Origin: Glycomyces sp. NRRL B-16210
GTDB taxonomy: Bacteria; Actinomycetota; Actinomycetes; Mycobacteriales; Micromonosporaceae
DNA: 64,000 nt
Direction: 5' to 3'
Assembly: GCF_000719515.1 (NCBI RefSeq)
Contig: NZ_JOGR01000002.1
Coordinates: 248,001 to 312,000 of the forward strand
Both the position numbers and the translations under genes were made by a program. Of this stretch, positions 14,624-23,563 are shown in pieces (the first letter of the stretch is position 1; every line of letters begins with the position of its first letter). The notes under the pieces were generated by a model. It was not told where the DNA came from, ran no database searches, and saw nothing but the letters and a program-made list of their open reading frames with translations.

Positions 14624-15220
14624 TCATCGAGCGTGTGCGGTCACGATCCGCACGGGCGCGTCGGCCGAGGTGCGGCGCCGGGAGTAGTGCACCGTGAGGA
14701 CCGCCAGCAGCGGGCCCCACGCCATCAGCGGCGCGTAGGCGATCCAGAACACGAGGTTCTGCCAGCCGTTCACCGCCAGCCTGCTGGGCTCCCCGTCGAT
14801 GCCCAGGCCGAAGGCGTACATGCCCATGACGTACGTCCAGCCCATCAGGACCACCGCGCCGATCGAGGCGGGGACGACCGCGGCGGCGACCGGCACCCTG
14901 CGGCCCCGCAGCCACGGGACCCAGCGCGGCCAGACCTCGCCCCAGACCGTCACCAGCCCGATCGCGAGGAACGCCAGCGCCTCGCTGGCCACGCTGAGCG
15001 CGATGACGTACCACCACGGGCCCGCCTCCACGCCGCTCGCCTCGGCCAGGATCTGCGGGTCCTTCTCCAGCAGCGGCACGTCGCCGGCCATCGCCAGGAT
15101 CCTCCAGACGGCGGACGGCAACGCGGTGAGCGCGGTCGCGTAGGCGGTCAGCACGGCCCAGCGCGGCACGCCCTCAGCGGTCCTGCCGTGCAGTCGTTCG
15201 GCGAATCCGGTCGCGGTCAT
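14624..15220 (-). CDS. Hypothetical integral membrane protein
   Basis: 198 residues from ATG 15220. Five hydrophobic helices: WAVLTAYATALTALPSAVW; YVIALSVASEALAFLAIGL; VAAAVVPASIGAVVLMGW; WQNLVFWIAYAPLMAWG with PLLAVLTVHY; the first is preceded by an amphipathic MTATGFAERLHG segment. No family motif recognised. The open frame continues upstream to 15940 but that extension is arginine-rich and non-protein-like, so the ATG at 15220 is preferred. Followed on the same strand by the SRPBCC-like gene. Confidence 0.8.
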   Translation of the reverse strand: MTATGFAERLHGRTAEGVPRWAVLTAYATALTALPSAVWRILAMAGDVPLLEKDPQILAEASGVEAGPWWYVIALSVASEALAFLAIGLVTVWGEVWPRWVPWLRGRRVPVAAAVVPASIGAVVLMGWTYVMGMYAFGLGIDGEPSRLAVNGWQNLVFWIAYAPLMAWGPLLAVLTVHYSRRRTSADAPVRIVTAHAR

Positions 15221-15951
15221 GCGGCGCTCCTCGTCTCGACGGGATCGCGGTCCGCGCGTCCCAATGGCCGATCGATACGAGCGTCGCCCCGTCGCCGCGG
15301 CGCGGCCTCCCCCTCGCGCAGGCGACCGTTCCCCCACGAGGGGGAATCGGGTCCGGAGCCCAGTAGCCCGAGGCACCCGGCGAGGGCCGTTCCCGCGAAC
15401 GGAGGACCGGGCCTGCGCAGCACGGCTCTGCCGCACTGCGGATACCGGTCGAGGCGGTTGAAGGTGCCGAGCACTCGGGAGTCGACCTACCGCGCGGAGG
15501 CACCGCTGTCGCGGGCCGGGATGCCGAGCGGGTCGGTACAGCGGGGTTCGTGTGCGGTCGGTCCTGGCGGCGCGCAGCGGTATTCGCGTGCGCCAGGGCT
15601 GGTACACCGCGATGATCTGCGTCGTCCGCGACGGTGCTGCGGGGTTCGCGCGTGGACGGCCTCGGCAGTGCCCGGCGGGATGGGGGCCACATCGCGATTC
15701 CCCGCGTCGCCTGAGGCGACACACCGGGGGGTGTTCGCGCTTGGGAGCCGTTTGCAGGTTCGGAAGCTCCGCTCGGCGGGCCACCGACCCTTCTCCCGCG
15801 CGGGGAAGCGGTGCCTGGGCTCGCGTCGAACCGGGCGAAGTCTCCCGGCCCTTCTCCCGCGCGGGAAAGCCGTACACGGCGCTCCCCGTTCGCATGACGA
15901 ACGATCCCCGGACCGCCCGGCTCGCCGGTCGAAGCCGCACCCCCTACGGCA
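15221..15951. other. Gene-free stretch with palindromic and repeated motifs
   Basis: No convincing gene in 731 bases. It holds the near-palindrome CTTCTCCCGCGCGGG twice (about 15790 and 15851), CCGTTCCCGCGAACGG near 15388 and GTCGCCTGAGGCGAC near 15706. Long open frames here are arginine/proline-rich on both strands, as expected from GC-rich non-coding DNA. No remnant of a known gene could be made out. Confidence 0.6.
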
Positions 15952-15999
15952 ACGCCTTGGGGTCCTTACCGCCAATCGGCGGTAAGGACCCCAAGGCGT
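15952..15999. terminator. Perfect 22-bp hairpin terminator
   Basis: Arms 15952-15973 and 15978-15999 are exact reverse complements, with a 4-base loop AATC. It lies 13 bases past the stop of the reverse-strand flavin reductase gene. The tip CTTACCGCC-AATC-GGCGGTAAG resembles the tip of the terminator at 14069-14122. Confidence 0.88.
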
Positions 16000-16011
16000 C
16001 AGAACCTCAGC

Positions 16012-17436
16012 TTAGGCCGCTGAGGGGCGTCCGTACTCCTCCAGGAGCCGCAGCCAGATCTCGCTGATCGCAGGGTAGGCGGGCACGGCGTGCCAGAGGC
16101 GGTCGATCGGGACCTCGCCGACGATCGCCGTGGTCGCCGCCTGCACGAGCTCGGCCACGTCGGGGCCGACGAAGGTCGCCCCGATCATCACCCCGCGGTC
16201 CTCGTCGACGATCATGCGAGCGGCGCCCTCGTACCCGTCCCGGTACAGGCTCGCCCCGGCCACCGAACCGAGGTCGTAGTCGACCACGCGCACCGACTTC
16301 CCCTGTTCACGAGCCTGTTCGGCCGTGGGACCGACGGCCGCGACCTCCGGTTCGGTGAACACCACCTGCGGCACCGCCGAGTGATCGGCGGTCGCCACGT
16401 GCGCGCCCCACGGCGCGTCGTCCACCGCGCGGCCCGCCGCGCGGGCGGCGATCACGTCGCCCGCCGCGCGCGCCTGGTACTTGCCCTGGTGGGTCAGCGG
16501 CGCCCTGCCGTTCACGTCACCCGCGGCGTAGAGCCAGTCGAAGCCCTCGACGCGCAGCGTGTCGTCCGTCTCCAGCTTCGCGCCGGGTTCGAGGCCGATC
16601 CGGTCCAGACCGAGATCGGCGGTCGCGGGCGAGCGCCCCGCCGCCACGAGCACCTCGGCCGCGGTCACCGGCCCGCCGCTCGTCTCGATCCGGACCCCGT
16701 CCCCGGTCCGTTCGACGCTGAGCGTCTCGGTGTCGGTGAGGACCTTCACGCCCTTGTCCCGCAACGATTTCGCGACGCGCTCGCCCGCGAACGACTCGAC
16801 GCCGCCGAGCAGTCCGCCTCGCGAAACGACGGTCACCTCAGCACCGAAGGCCGCATAAGCGGTCGCCATCTCCGTGGCGACGACGCCGCCGCCGATGATC
16901 GCGAGGCTCTCGGGGATCGACTTCGCGCTGGTCGCCTCCCGGCTCGTCCACGGCCGAGCCTCCCGCAACCCGGGGATGTCGGGGATGTTCGCGACCGAAC
17001 CGGTCGTCACCGCGACCGCGTGGCGGGCCCTCAGCACGGTCGTGCTCCCGTCCTCGGCGGTCACGGTGACCTCGCGTTCGCCGCTGAGGCGCCCGTGCCC
17101 GCGCACCAGGTCGATGCCCGCGCTCTCCAGCCAGCTCACCTGGCCCGAGTCCGACCACTCGCTGGTGAACGAGTCGCGCCTGCGCAGGACCGCCGCGACG
17201 TCGAGTTCGCCGGTCACGGCCTCGGCCGCGCCGGGCAGGGCGCGGGCGGCGTCGAGCGCCTGCGGCGAGCGCAGCAGCGCCTTCGACGGCATGCACGCCC
17301 AGTACGAGCACTCGCCGCCGACGAGTTCGCCTTCGACGATCACGGTCTCCAGACCGCCGCGGACGGTCCGGTCGGCGAGGTTCTCGCCCACCGGGCCCGC
17401 GCCGATCACGACCACGTCCACCTCGCGTCCGCTCAC
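16012..17436 (-). CDS. FAD-dependent pyridine nucleotide-disulfide oxidoreductase (mercuric reductase/Lpd-like)
   Basis: 474 residues; GTG 17436 follows GGAGG. FAD motif VVVIGAGPVGENLADRTV at the N-terminus; redox-active disulfide GGECSYWACMPSKALL (Cys-x4-Cys, about residues 41-46); NAD(P) motif AIIGGGVVATEMA; second FAD motif LYAAGDVNG; C-terminal dimerisation domain ending in HAVPAYPAISE, equivalent to the catalytic His-Glu motif HxxPTxSE. It lacks an N-terminal heavy-metal-associated domain and terminal Cys-Cys, so mercuric reduction is unlikely; it is one of the actinobacterial Lpd-like reductases of unknown disulfide substrate. Followed by a perfect hairpin terminator. Confidence 0.92.
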   Translation of the reverse strand: MSGREVDVVVIGAGPVGENLADRTVRGGLETVIVEGELVGGECSYWACMPSKALLRSPQALDAARALPGAAEAVTGELDVAAVLRRRDSFTSEWSDSGQVSWLESAGIDLVRGHGRLSGEREVTVTAEDGSTTVLRARHAVAVTTGSVANIPDIPGLREARPWTSREATSAKSIPESLAIIGGGVVATEMATAYAAFGAEVTVVSRGGLLGGVESFAGERVAKSLRDKGVKVLTDTETLSVERTGDGVRIETSGGPVTAAEVLVAAGRSPATADLGLDRIGLEPGAKLETDDTLRVEGFDWLYAAGDVNGRAPLTHQGKYQARAAGDVIAARAAGRAVDDAPWGAHVATADHSAVPQVVFTEPEVAAVGPTAEQAREQGKSVRVVDYDLGSVAGASLYRDGYEGAARMIVDEDRGVMIGATFVGPDVAELVQAATTAIVGEVPIDRLWHAVPAYPAISEIWLRLLEEYGRPSAA

Positions 17437-17862
17437 GACGCCACCTCCGCGTTCGCGCGAGGCGACCTGACTGCTTCCTCGGATCTCATGCGCCCTTGTC
17501 CCTTCCGGAGTCCGTGGGGTCCGTGGGCGCCGAGACGGGTTCGCGGCGGCCACGCGACGCGGTTCGCCGTGTCGGCGGACCCCTTCGCCATGATTCCAGG
17601 CCCGGACGGCACGGCGGCGCGAACGGCGCATTGCGAACGGCCGCGACCGCCGCAGGCGGGCGCGGCCACCGGTGCGCATCGCCCCGGATCTGAAGCGATG
17701 CGCACCGGGCCCGTCTCCCGCCTCACAGCGGTGAACGCCGAGAACCCTTCCGCGCTCGGATAAGCGACGCCGGATTCGTTCGTCGTTTCACGACGACGTC
17801 CGCCCAGACGCCTTCGGTACCGCCCGCCGGAGCGACCCGCGCCGGGCTCGCTCACCGCCGCC
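17437..17862. other. Gene-free spacer with one strong inverted repeat
   Basis: 426 bases between two reverse-strand genes. CCGGTGCGCATCG (17669-17681) and CGATGCGCACCGG (17696-17708) form a perfect 13-bp stem with a 14-base loop; it could terminate the GH30 transcript that ends at 17863. The 140-codon open frame on the reverse strand is arginine/proline/glycine-rich and not credible. Confidence 0.55.
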
Positions 17863-20808
17863 TCAGGCGGCGGGTGCCTTCGCGTAGACCTCGATCTCGC
17901 TCAGAATGATCCAGCCGACCGTGCCGCCGCCGCCGGCGGTCATCGCCACGCGCACCGCGGAGGTCGCGGCGTTCACGTCCACATCGATCACCGGGACGGT
18001 GTCGGTCGGCACGTCGACCGCCGCTCCCGCGTCCTGCCAGACGCCGTCCGCGTCCAGGTACTGCACCTGGAGCGTGTCGGCGTAGCTGGCCCGGCCCCCG
18101 TCGCTCCAGAAGTACGACACCACCCGGGTCACCTCCCGCTCCTGCGGCAGCGTCACCGTGATCGCGTCCTCGGTGTTGAACGGCTCGGACTTCCAGTTCG
18201 ACCAGGCCTTGTCGGTGCGGACCCCGTTCAGCAGGTCCCGCGCGGCGTACCCCGGCTCGGTATAGGTCGCCTCCGCCTCGACACCGTCCCCTGTGGCCAC
18301 GTTGACCTCGATCGGGTCGGTCACCTCGACGTTCACGACCGCGTCGAGCTCGGTCCCGTCCACGAGGGTCGCGGTGCCGCCCAAGGCCACCGTGCCGAAC
18401 TCGTCGAAGGCGCCCTCGTCCGGCTCCTCCCACACGACCGGCACCGGAGCCTCGGTGCCGCGCGCTCCCAACGCGATCACCGTCTTCGGCAGCTCCGGTG
18501 TGAAGCCCGGGTACGTCACCGCCGATGCGGGAGCGGTCGCCTTGAACGTGTCGACGCGGACCTTCGCCTTGGTGCGGAAGGAGTTCCCGAGCGCGTCGGT
18601 CGCCGCGCCCCAGACGACCACCGTCCGCTTCTTGTCCCAAGTGGACTGCTTCGGCATCTTCCACTCGACCGGCAGCGCGCCGCGCTCCCCGTCCCGGAAC
18701 TTCCCGGGCACGGTGCCCGGCAGCTCGGGCTCGAAGCCGGGCACGGTGTAGCCCTCGACGTACGCCGCGCCCAGCACCGTCTCGTCCTCCACCGACCAGA
18801 GCTGGTTGTTCGCCGAGGTCGGCGTGTACGTCTGGACCGGCGAGCCGTCGGCGGTGGCCTCGCCCCACACGTCCAGCACCAGGCCCGTGCCGACGTTCAC
18901 CGGCACGTAGAGGCCGTTGCCGGTGGTCGACAGGTACCACTGCGCCGAAGCGGGCGCCTCGCCCCCGGCGTCTTCGAGCACCGCCAGGCCCTCCTCGACC
19001 GCCAGGCGGGTCCCGTTGGCGGCGTTGACGATCGCGTACCGCTCCCGGTTGGTGTGCCCGTCGGTGAGCCGCTCGATCGACCACAGCTGCGCGGGGTCGG
19101 ACTCGTCGTCGGTCGCGAGCGCGATACCGGCGCCGTCCTCGGTCGGCGCGATCGACTTGTCGCTGTGCACCCCGTCGAAGCGGTACACGTGGCCGTCCTG
19201 CACCAGCGCCGCGTCCTCGGCGACGCCCGAGACCCCGGTGACCTGGAACGTCGTGACCGACTCGGCCGGGACCACGAGGGTCGCCGTGCCGCCATCGACC
19301 TTCACCGCATCGCCCTCGACCAGGGCCCCGTCGGCGCTGGTGACGATCGGCGTCACCGTGGCGCCCTTGGGGACCGAGCCGAACTTCGACAGGTCGAGCG
19401 TCACCGCCACCGTGCCGTCCGTCTCGTTGGTGTAGACCACGCTCGCGCCCTCGCCGCTCGCCTTGACCGCGGCGGTGGTCGAGGTGTCGTCGGTGGCGAT
19501 GACGAAGTCGCCCGGCTCGATGTAGTGCGTGAAGTTCCGGATCGTGTCGAACTTCGTGTTCGTCTCGATCGGGCAGGACTCCAACGTGTCCTCGGCGGTG
19601 CAGTCGAACGGCACGTGGATCGAGCCCCAGCTGTGGCCCTCGTTCTTGTCCTCGACCGGCTGCCACAGCACCCACGCCGAAGGCTCCAGCTCGCGCAGGT
19701 CGTCGGTGATGCGCGCGGCGATCCCCAGGCCGCTCGCCATGGACGTGTAGTCCTGGCCCTCGGCCCAGTCCCCTTCGACCTCGCTCATCCACAGCGGCTT
19801 GTCGGCGCCCTTGGCGGTGTCGCGCGCGCTCGTGCGCCGCTCCGTGCCGTAGGTGTGGACGTTCAACTGGTCCACATTGGCCCTCGACTGCTCGGTGTAG
19901 GCGTTCCAGTTCTCGGTGAAGGTGCCCGGATTGGTCTCGTCCATCGCCGCGATCACCGCGTTCGTCTCGGACACCGCGAGCCGCTCGGCCAGCGCGTTGA
20001 TCACGAGCTGCTGCGTCTCGGGGCTCGCGTGGGCGCCCTCCTGGCGGCCCCCGGTCGGCTGCACGCCGTCCTCGCCGAGGGTCGTGGACCAGTAGTTCGT
20101 GTTCGGCTCGTTGAGCGGGTCCACAGTGGCGAACTCGATCCCGTGGGCCCGTTCGAGATGCGCCATGACCTCGGTCAGGTAGACCGCGAACGCCTCCACG
20201 GCGTCGGCGCGGATCTGCTCGTCGGTGGCGCTGAAACCGCCTGAGGCGTAACTGGACACGGTCTGGAAGTACGGCGGGGAGTTCGCGAAGGCCTCCCAGT
20301 GGGTGACCTCGCCCTTGACCCGTTCGACCCACCAGCGCTGGTTCGCGTCGGCGTCCCAGTCCCAGTGCTCGGGGTTCTCGGGGTCCCACCAGTCCTTGTC
20401 CTCGTGGGTGGTCCCCTCGGGCGCGGCCCAGAACGGCGGGAGCGCCGAGGCCCCGCCGCGCAGGTAGTCGTCGTCGATGTTCGGGGCGTTGCCGCCGCCG
20501 ATGTTGTACCGGGCGAGGTTGAGGTTCAGGCCCTCGGCGCCGAACACCAGCTCCGCGAGCTGCTCGCGGATCTCGTCGGGGTAGCCGCCGGTGGCGTTGG
20601 CGAACCAGACCAGGCTCGTGCCCCAGCCCTCGAACTCGGGGTGCCGGTAGGACGGGTCGAGGGTGACGGTGACGGCGCTCGCGGCCCTCTCGCCGCCGGT
20701 GGCGCCCGCGTTGAGCAGGGGGAGGGCCGCGGCGACCACGACGGTCGTGAGGCCGGCGGCGCCCGCGGCGGCGAGCACGCGCCGGCGCCCGGGACGGGAG
20801 GTTGGCAT
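17863..20808 (-). CDS. Secreted GH30 glycosidase (endo-beta-1,6-galactanase-like) with lectin, Ig-like and discoidin domains
   Basis: 981 residues; ATG 20808 with AAGGAG upstream. The signal peptide has a GRRRVLAAAGAAG twin-arginine-like start. GH30 catalytic part about 45-500: FEGWGTSLVWFANATGGYP, LARYNIGGGN, acid/base Glu234 in DPLNEPNTNYW, nucleophile Glu343 in WMSEVEGD. This fits GH30 subfamily 5, which cleaves beta-1,6-galactan side chains of arabinogalactan. Then a ricin-type/CBM13-like lectin (about 520-680, QLWSIERL, GLVLDVWGEATADG, NNQLWSVED), two bacterial Ig-like domains with VPGFEPELPGTVPG and YPGFTPELPKTV, and a C-terminal F5/8 type C-like domain (LPQEREVTRVVSYFWSDGG). Acts outside the cell. 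Domain borders are approximate. Confidence 0.9.
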   Translation of the reverse strand: MPTSRPGRRRVLAAAGAAGLTTVVVAAALPLLNAGATGGERAASAVTVTLDPSYRHPEFEGWGTSLVWFANATGGYPDEIREQLAELVFGAEGLNLNLARYNIGGGNAPNIDDDYLRGGASALPPFWAAPEGTTHEDKDWWDPENPEHWDWDADANQRWWVERVKGEVTHWEAFANSPPYFQTVSSYASGGFSATDEQIRADAVEAFAVYLTEVMAHLERAHGIEFATVDPLNEPNTNYWSTTLGEDGVQPTGGRQEGAHASPETQQLVINALAERLAVSETNAVIAAMDETNPGTFTENWNAYTEQSRANVDQLNVHTYGTERRTSARDTAKGADKPLWMSEVEGDWAEGQDYTSMASGLGIAARITDDLRELEPSAWVLWQPVEDKNEGHSWGSIHVPFDCTAEDTLESCPIETNTKFDTIRNFTHYIEPGDFVIATDDTSTTAAVKASGEGASVVYTNETDGTVAVTLDLSKFGSVPKGATVTPIVTSADGALVEGDAVKVDGGTATLVVPAESVTTFQVTGVSGVAEDAALVQDGHVYRFDGVHSDKSIAPTEDGAGIALATDDESDPAQLWSIERLTDGHTNRERYAIVNAANGTRLAVEEGLAVLEDAGGEAPASAQWYLSTTGNGLYVPVNVGTGLVLDVWGEATADGSPVQTYTPTSANNQLWSVEDETVLGAAYVEGYTVPGFEPELPGTVPGKFRDGERGALPVEWKMPKQSTWDKKRTVVVWGAATDALGNSFRTKAKVRVDTFKATAPASAVTYPGFTPELPKTVIALGARGTEAPVPVVWEEPDEGAFDEFGTVALGGTATLVDGTELDAVVNVEVTDPIEVNVATGDGVEAEATYTEPGYAARDLLNGVRTDKAWSNWKSEPFNTEDAITVTLPQEREVTRVVSYFWSDGGRASYADTLQVQYLDADGVWQDAGAAVDVPTDTVPVIDVDVNAATSAVRVAMTAGGGGTVGWIILSEIEVYAKAPAA

Positions 20809-21011
20809 CGTCGTCTCCTTGAGGGATCGCTATCGAGTGGCATCGATGCTTCCACAGAACCCGACTGTTGTGAAGACCCTTATTCTAATGAATCGAAAAA
20901 CTGCGGACGATGCCTTTCGGCGGCATGAGCGGGCGGGGCTCCGGCGATGCGGCCGAGGCGAACGGTCGGATGCGGCAGATCGGCGGCGCCCTGGAGCGCC
21001 GCCGCCCGGGT

Positions 21012-21794
21012 TCACTCCTCGGCCTCGACCCGTACTTGGACCTGAAGCACATCCCAGTGCCCGTACGGCGCACGGACCTCTTTCGCGTCCGGCAGGAGGA
21101 TCCTCCACGGCGTCGGCGACCCGAGCAGGGGGTCGGACCGCACGAAGCCGCCCGCCGCCTCCGGGCCGAAGATCGCCTCGGTCCGCACCGTCCGGTACGA
21201 GCCGAGCCTGACGTTGAAGGCCTCCTTGGCCTTCGAGCCCTGCTCCAGGCCCGCCAGCCAGATCGAGACCGCCCGCAGCAGCCGGCCCGCCTGGAGGTCC
21301 CCGATGCGCGGTTCGAGCACCACCGAGACCGGGCTCGTCTCCTCGCTGTGGGGGATCCGGTATCCGCTCGGGTAGGCCAGCCCCATGATCCCGACGGTCC
21401 TGGCCCGCTCGTACAGGCGCCGCACCCGCCGCGCGTGCACCTTCGGGCCGTAGGCCACCGCGAACGCCCCGCCGACCAGGAAGAGCGGCATCGCGAACGC
21501 CATCGCGTTGCGGTACCAGACGTCCCCGAGGAAGAACGCCCGCAGCAGCCCGAGCTCGTCGATGCGGGAGCGGAAATCGCCGACGAAGCAGAGCATCACG
21601 GCGCCTATGCAGCCGAGCATGATGTTCATCCACCCGTTGAACCGCGTCGTCGCCTCGACTTCGACCAGTTCGGTGAACCGTTCGAACGATGAGGTCGCGT
21701 CGGGGGCCGGGGGCCGCTCCAAGGGCGGCGCGCCGATCGCCGCGGTCCAGGCCGCTCCGGGGTCGCCCGGCCACGGGCGCGTGTCGTACTTCAT
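21012..21794 (-). CDS. Hypothetical membrane protein of the FGPEAAGGF family (paralog A)
   Basis: 260 residues. Soluble N-terminus with a helix ERFTELVEVEATTRFNGW, two hydrophobic helices (MNIMLGCIGAVMLCFVG; NAMAFAMPLFLVGGAFAVAYG), then a soluble domain: LYERARTVGIMGLAYP, LQAGRLLRAVSIWLAGL, and the closing IFGPEAAGGFVRSDPLLGSP-WRILLPD. The protein at 43522-44280 has the same plan and the same motif (FGPEAAGGF, then S-x-W-x-LL-x-P), so these are paralogs of an unnamed family. No enzyme signature. The PP2C gene upstream ends 57 bases before this start, suggesting co-transcription. Confidence 0.8.
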   Translation of the reverse strand: MKYDTRPWPGDPGAAWTAAIGAPPLERPPAPDATSSFERFTELVEVEATTRFNGWMNIMLGCIGAVMLCFVGDFRSRIDELGLLRAFFLGDVWYRNAMAFAMPLFLVGGAFAVAYGPKVHARRVRRLYERARTVGIMGLAYPSGYRIPHSEETSPVSVVLEPRIGDLQAGRLLRAVSIWLAGLEQGSKAKEAFNVRLGSYRTVRTEAIFGPEAAGGFVRSDPLLGSPTPWRILLPDAKEVRAPYGHWDVLQVQVRVEAEE

Positions 21795-21851
21795 CGCCCC
21801 ATTGTGCGACCGGCTCGCCTGCCCGCCCGGCGCGCGCCTCTGCGAGGCCCG

Positions 21852-22958
21852 TCATCCCGGCTCCGGTGGCGCCGGGCCGCCGACGCGCGTCACCGCCAGA
21901 ATGCTCACGTCGTCGTCCATGCGCGTGGCGAACCGGACCGCGTCCTCCCACACGAACTCGACCAGGCGGCGCGGCGACGCGGGCGCGACCAGTCCGTCGA
22001 GGTGCCGCGCGAGCGGATAGTAGTTCCCGTCCTCGTCCCGCGCCTCGACCAGGCCGTCCGAGTAGGCCAGGAGCGTGTCCTCGGCGCCGAACGCCACCGG
22101 CGTCGCCTCGCCGGGCCGCACCTGCGGCGCCAGCCGCAGGCCCAGCACCGGGACCGGCTTGAGGTCGATCTCCTCGACCTTCCCGCCGCGCAGCAGCATC
22201 GGCGGCGGGTGCCCGCACGAGAGCAGCCGCACCTCGGCGGCGTCCTCGGCGAACTCCGCCAGCAGCACGGAGGCGAACAGCTCCGGCACGTAGCCCTGCT
22301 CGGCGTCGCCGATGATGCGCCGCTCCAGCCGCCACGCCACCCCGCTCAGGTCCGGCTCGTCCAGGATCGCCTCGTGGAACACCGACAGCAGCATCGAGGC
22401 CGTGCCCACCGCGTCCAGGCCGTGCCCCTGCACGTCACCGAGGATCATCCGCGTCCCGTACGGGCTGGGGCGCAGGTCGAACAGGTCGCCGCCGATCCGC
22501 GCCCCGCGCTGCGCCGAGTGGTAGACCCCCGCGCACTCCAGGCCGTCGACCCGCTCGGGCAGTTCCGGGAGCGCGGCCTTCTGCGCGGCCAGGGACACGT
22601 TGCGCATCGTGACCAGGCCCGCCTCGACGCGCCGCCTGATGTACGCGATGGCGAGGGCCGTGACCGACACGGTGATCATGACGAGCAGGTCGGAGTTGAA
22701 GGGGCGGCCGGTGAACGGCAGCGGGGTGATGAGCAGGACGATCGCGGCCACCGAGACGACGCCGGTCCACAGGGGCCCGAGCACGAACGCCGCCAGCAGC
22801 GGGATCACCGCCATGACCATGCCGCCGCGCGTCGGGTCCTTCTCGAAGACCCGCACCACGACGGCGAGGATCAGGCCCGCGAACGGCAGCAGCCGGACCC
22901 ATGGCGGAATGACGGTGCCCGGCCGCAGTTCGCCCTTGCGGAGGACCTGCTCGGCCAT
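21852..22958 (-). CDS. Membrane-bound PP2C/SpoIIE-type serine phosphatase
   Basis: 368 residues. Three or four N-terminal hydrophobic helices (VRLLPFAGLILAVVVRVF; MVMAVIPLLAAFVLGPL; VVSVAAIVLLITPL; LLVMITVSVTALAIAYI) are followed by a SpoIIE/RsbU phosphatase domain: RGARIGGDLFDL and LGDVQGHGLDAVG (metal-binding aspartates), LFASVLLAEF, LLSCGHPPPMLL, YSDGLVEARDEDG, and the closing DDDVSILAV. Such proteins dephosphorylate anti-sigma-factor antagonists in stress signalling. No partner kinase or antagonist lies nearby. Probably co-transcribed with the membrane protein downstream (57-base gap). Confidence 0.93.
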   Translation of the reverse strand: MAEQVLRKGELRPGTVIPPWVRLLPFAGLILAVVVRVFEKDPTRGGMVMAVIPLLAAFVLGPLWTGVVSVAAIVLLITPLPFTGRPFNSDLLVMITVSVTALAIAYIRRRVEAGLVTMRNVSLAAQKAALPELPERVDGLECAGVYHSAQRGARIGGDLFDLRPSPYGTRMILGDVQGHGLDAVGTASMLLSVFHEAILDEPDLSGVAWRLERRIIGDAEQGYVPELFASVLLAEFAEDAAEVRLLSCGHPPPMLLRGGKVEEIDLKPVPVLGLRLAPQVRPGEATPVAFGAEDTLLAYSDGLVEARDEDGNYYPLARHLDGLVAPASPRRLVEFVWEDAVRFATRMDDDVSILAVTRVGGPAPPEPG

Positions 22959-23007
22959 GGCCCGAGTCTAGGCCCAAAGGCGCATCTCACCTGGTATTTC
23001 GCTCAGG

Positions 23008-23415
23008 TCAGGGGTGCTGAGAGGACGTTTCGGCGCGGCCGGCGTCGTACGCGGCCTGGGCCGCGAGCACGGCGGGCATCGCCGCGTAGAGGTCGGCCAC
23101 GAGCTCGCGCAGGCGCGACTCGATCCCCGCGCCGGTCTCGGTGAGGCGGTACTCGACGCGGGAGGGGTAGCCGTCCGAGGCCAGGCGCGCCACGAGGCCG
23201 TCGCGCTCGAACTGGCGCAGGTTCTGGGCGAGGGCCTTCTCGTTGATGCCCTCGACCGCGCGGCGGATTTCGCTGAAGCGCTTCGGCCCCTCGTGCAGGA
23301 CCAGCAGAATGAGCGTGCCCCAGCGGCCGGTGACGTGGTCCAGGACGATGCGGGACTCGCAGCCTCGGGCGGTCACCTCGAAAGGCGGTGCGGCGCCTGC
23401 GGGACGAGTGCTCAT
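23008..23415 (-). CDS. HxlR-family redox-type regulator (QorR-like)
   Basis: 135 residues from ATG 23415. HxlR winged helix: ARGCESRIVLDHVTGRWGTL with the conserved N-terminal cysteine (Cys19), LILLVLHEGPKRFSEIRRAV, GINEKALAQNLRQFERDGLV, and wing YPSRVEYRLTETG. In QorR of Corynebacterium and HypR of Bacillus the same cysteine senses diamide or quinone stress. It is divergent from a QorB-like reductase gene, with an operator-like palindrome in the gap, which supports a quinone-stress repressor role (inference). Confidence 0.92.
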   Translation of the reverse strand: MSTRPAGAAPPFEVTARGCESRIVLDHVTGRWGTLILLVLHEGPKRFSEIRRAVEGINEKALAQNLRQFERDGLVARLASDGYPSRVEYRLTETGAGIESRLRELVADLYAAMPAVLAAQAAYDAGRAETSSQHP

Positions 23416-23471
23416 GGCGCGATGTTACCTCCGCGACGGCGGGTTCGACCCGATTGCGCTTTCGAATCGGG

Positions 23472-23507
23472 TGTGCTTTCATTCAGACTGTGCTTTCATT
23501 TTGAAAG
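23472..23507. promoter_or_regulatory. HxlR operator candidate between regulator and reductase
   Basis: TGTGCTTTCATT occurs at 23472-23483 and 23489-23500 (17-bp step). The second copy is part of the palindrome CTTTCA-TTT-TGAAAG (23493-23507). Located in the 148-base divergent gap. Confidence 0.55.
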
Positions 23508-23563
23508 TACTCAAGCATTTCGCACATGTCGCATCGCAGCGCCTCGCTCGAAGGAGTCAGTCC

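Noticed and set aside
15221..15940. Upstream extension of the membrane-protein gene at 14624
   Set aside because: Arginine/proline-rich, no membrane or domain pattern, and open frames exist on both strands as expected for GC-rich non-coding DNA.
16012..17436. Mercuric reductase assignment
   Set aside because: No N-terminal metal-binding domain, no C-terminal Cys pair and no mer genes nearby; kept as a generic Lpd-like disulfide reductase.
17433..17855. A 140-codon open frame on the reverse strand
   Set aside because: Composition dominated by Arg/Gly/Pro, no ribosome site, and it overlaps the start of the flavin reductase gene.
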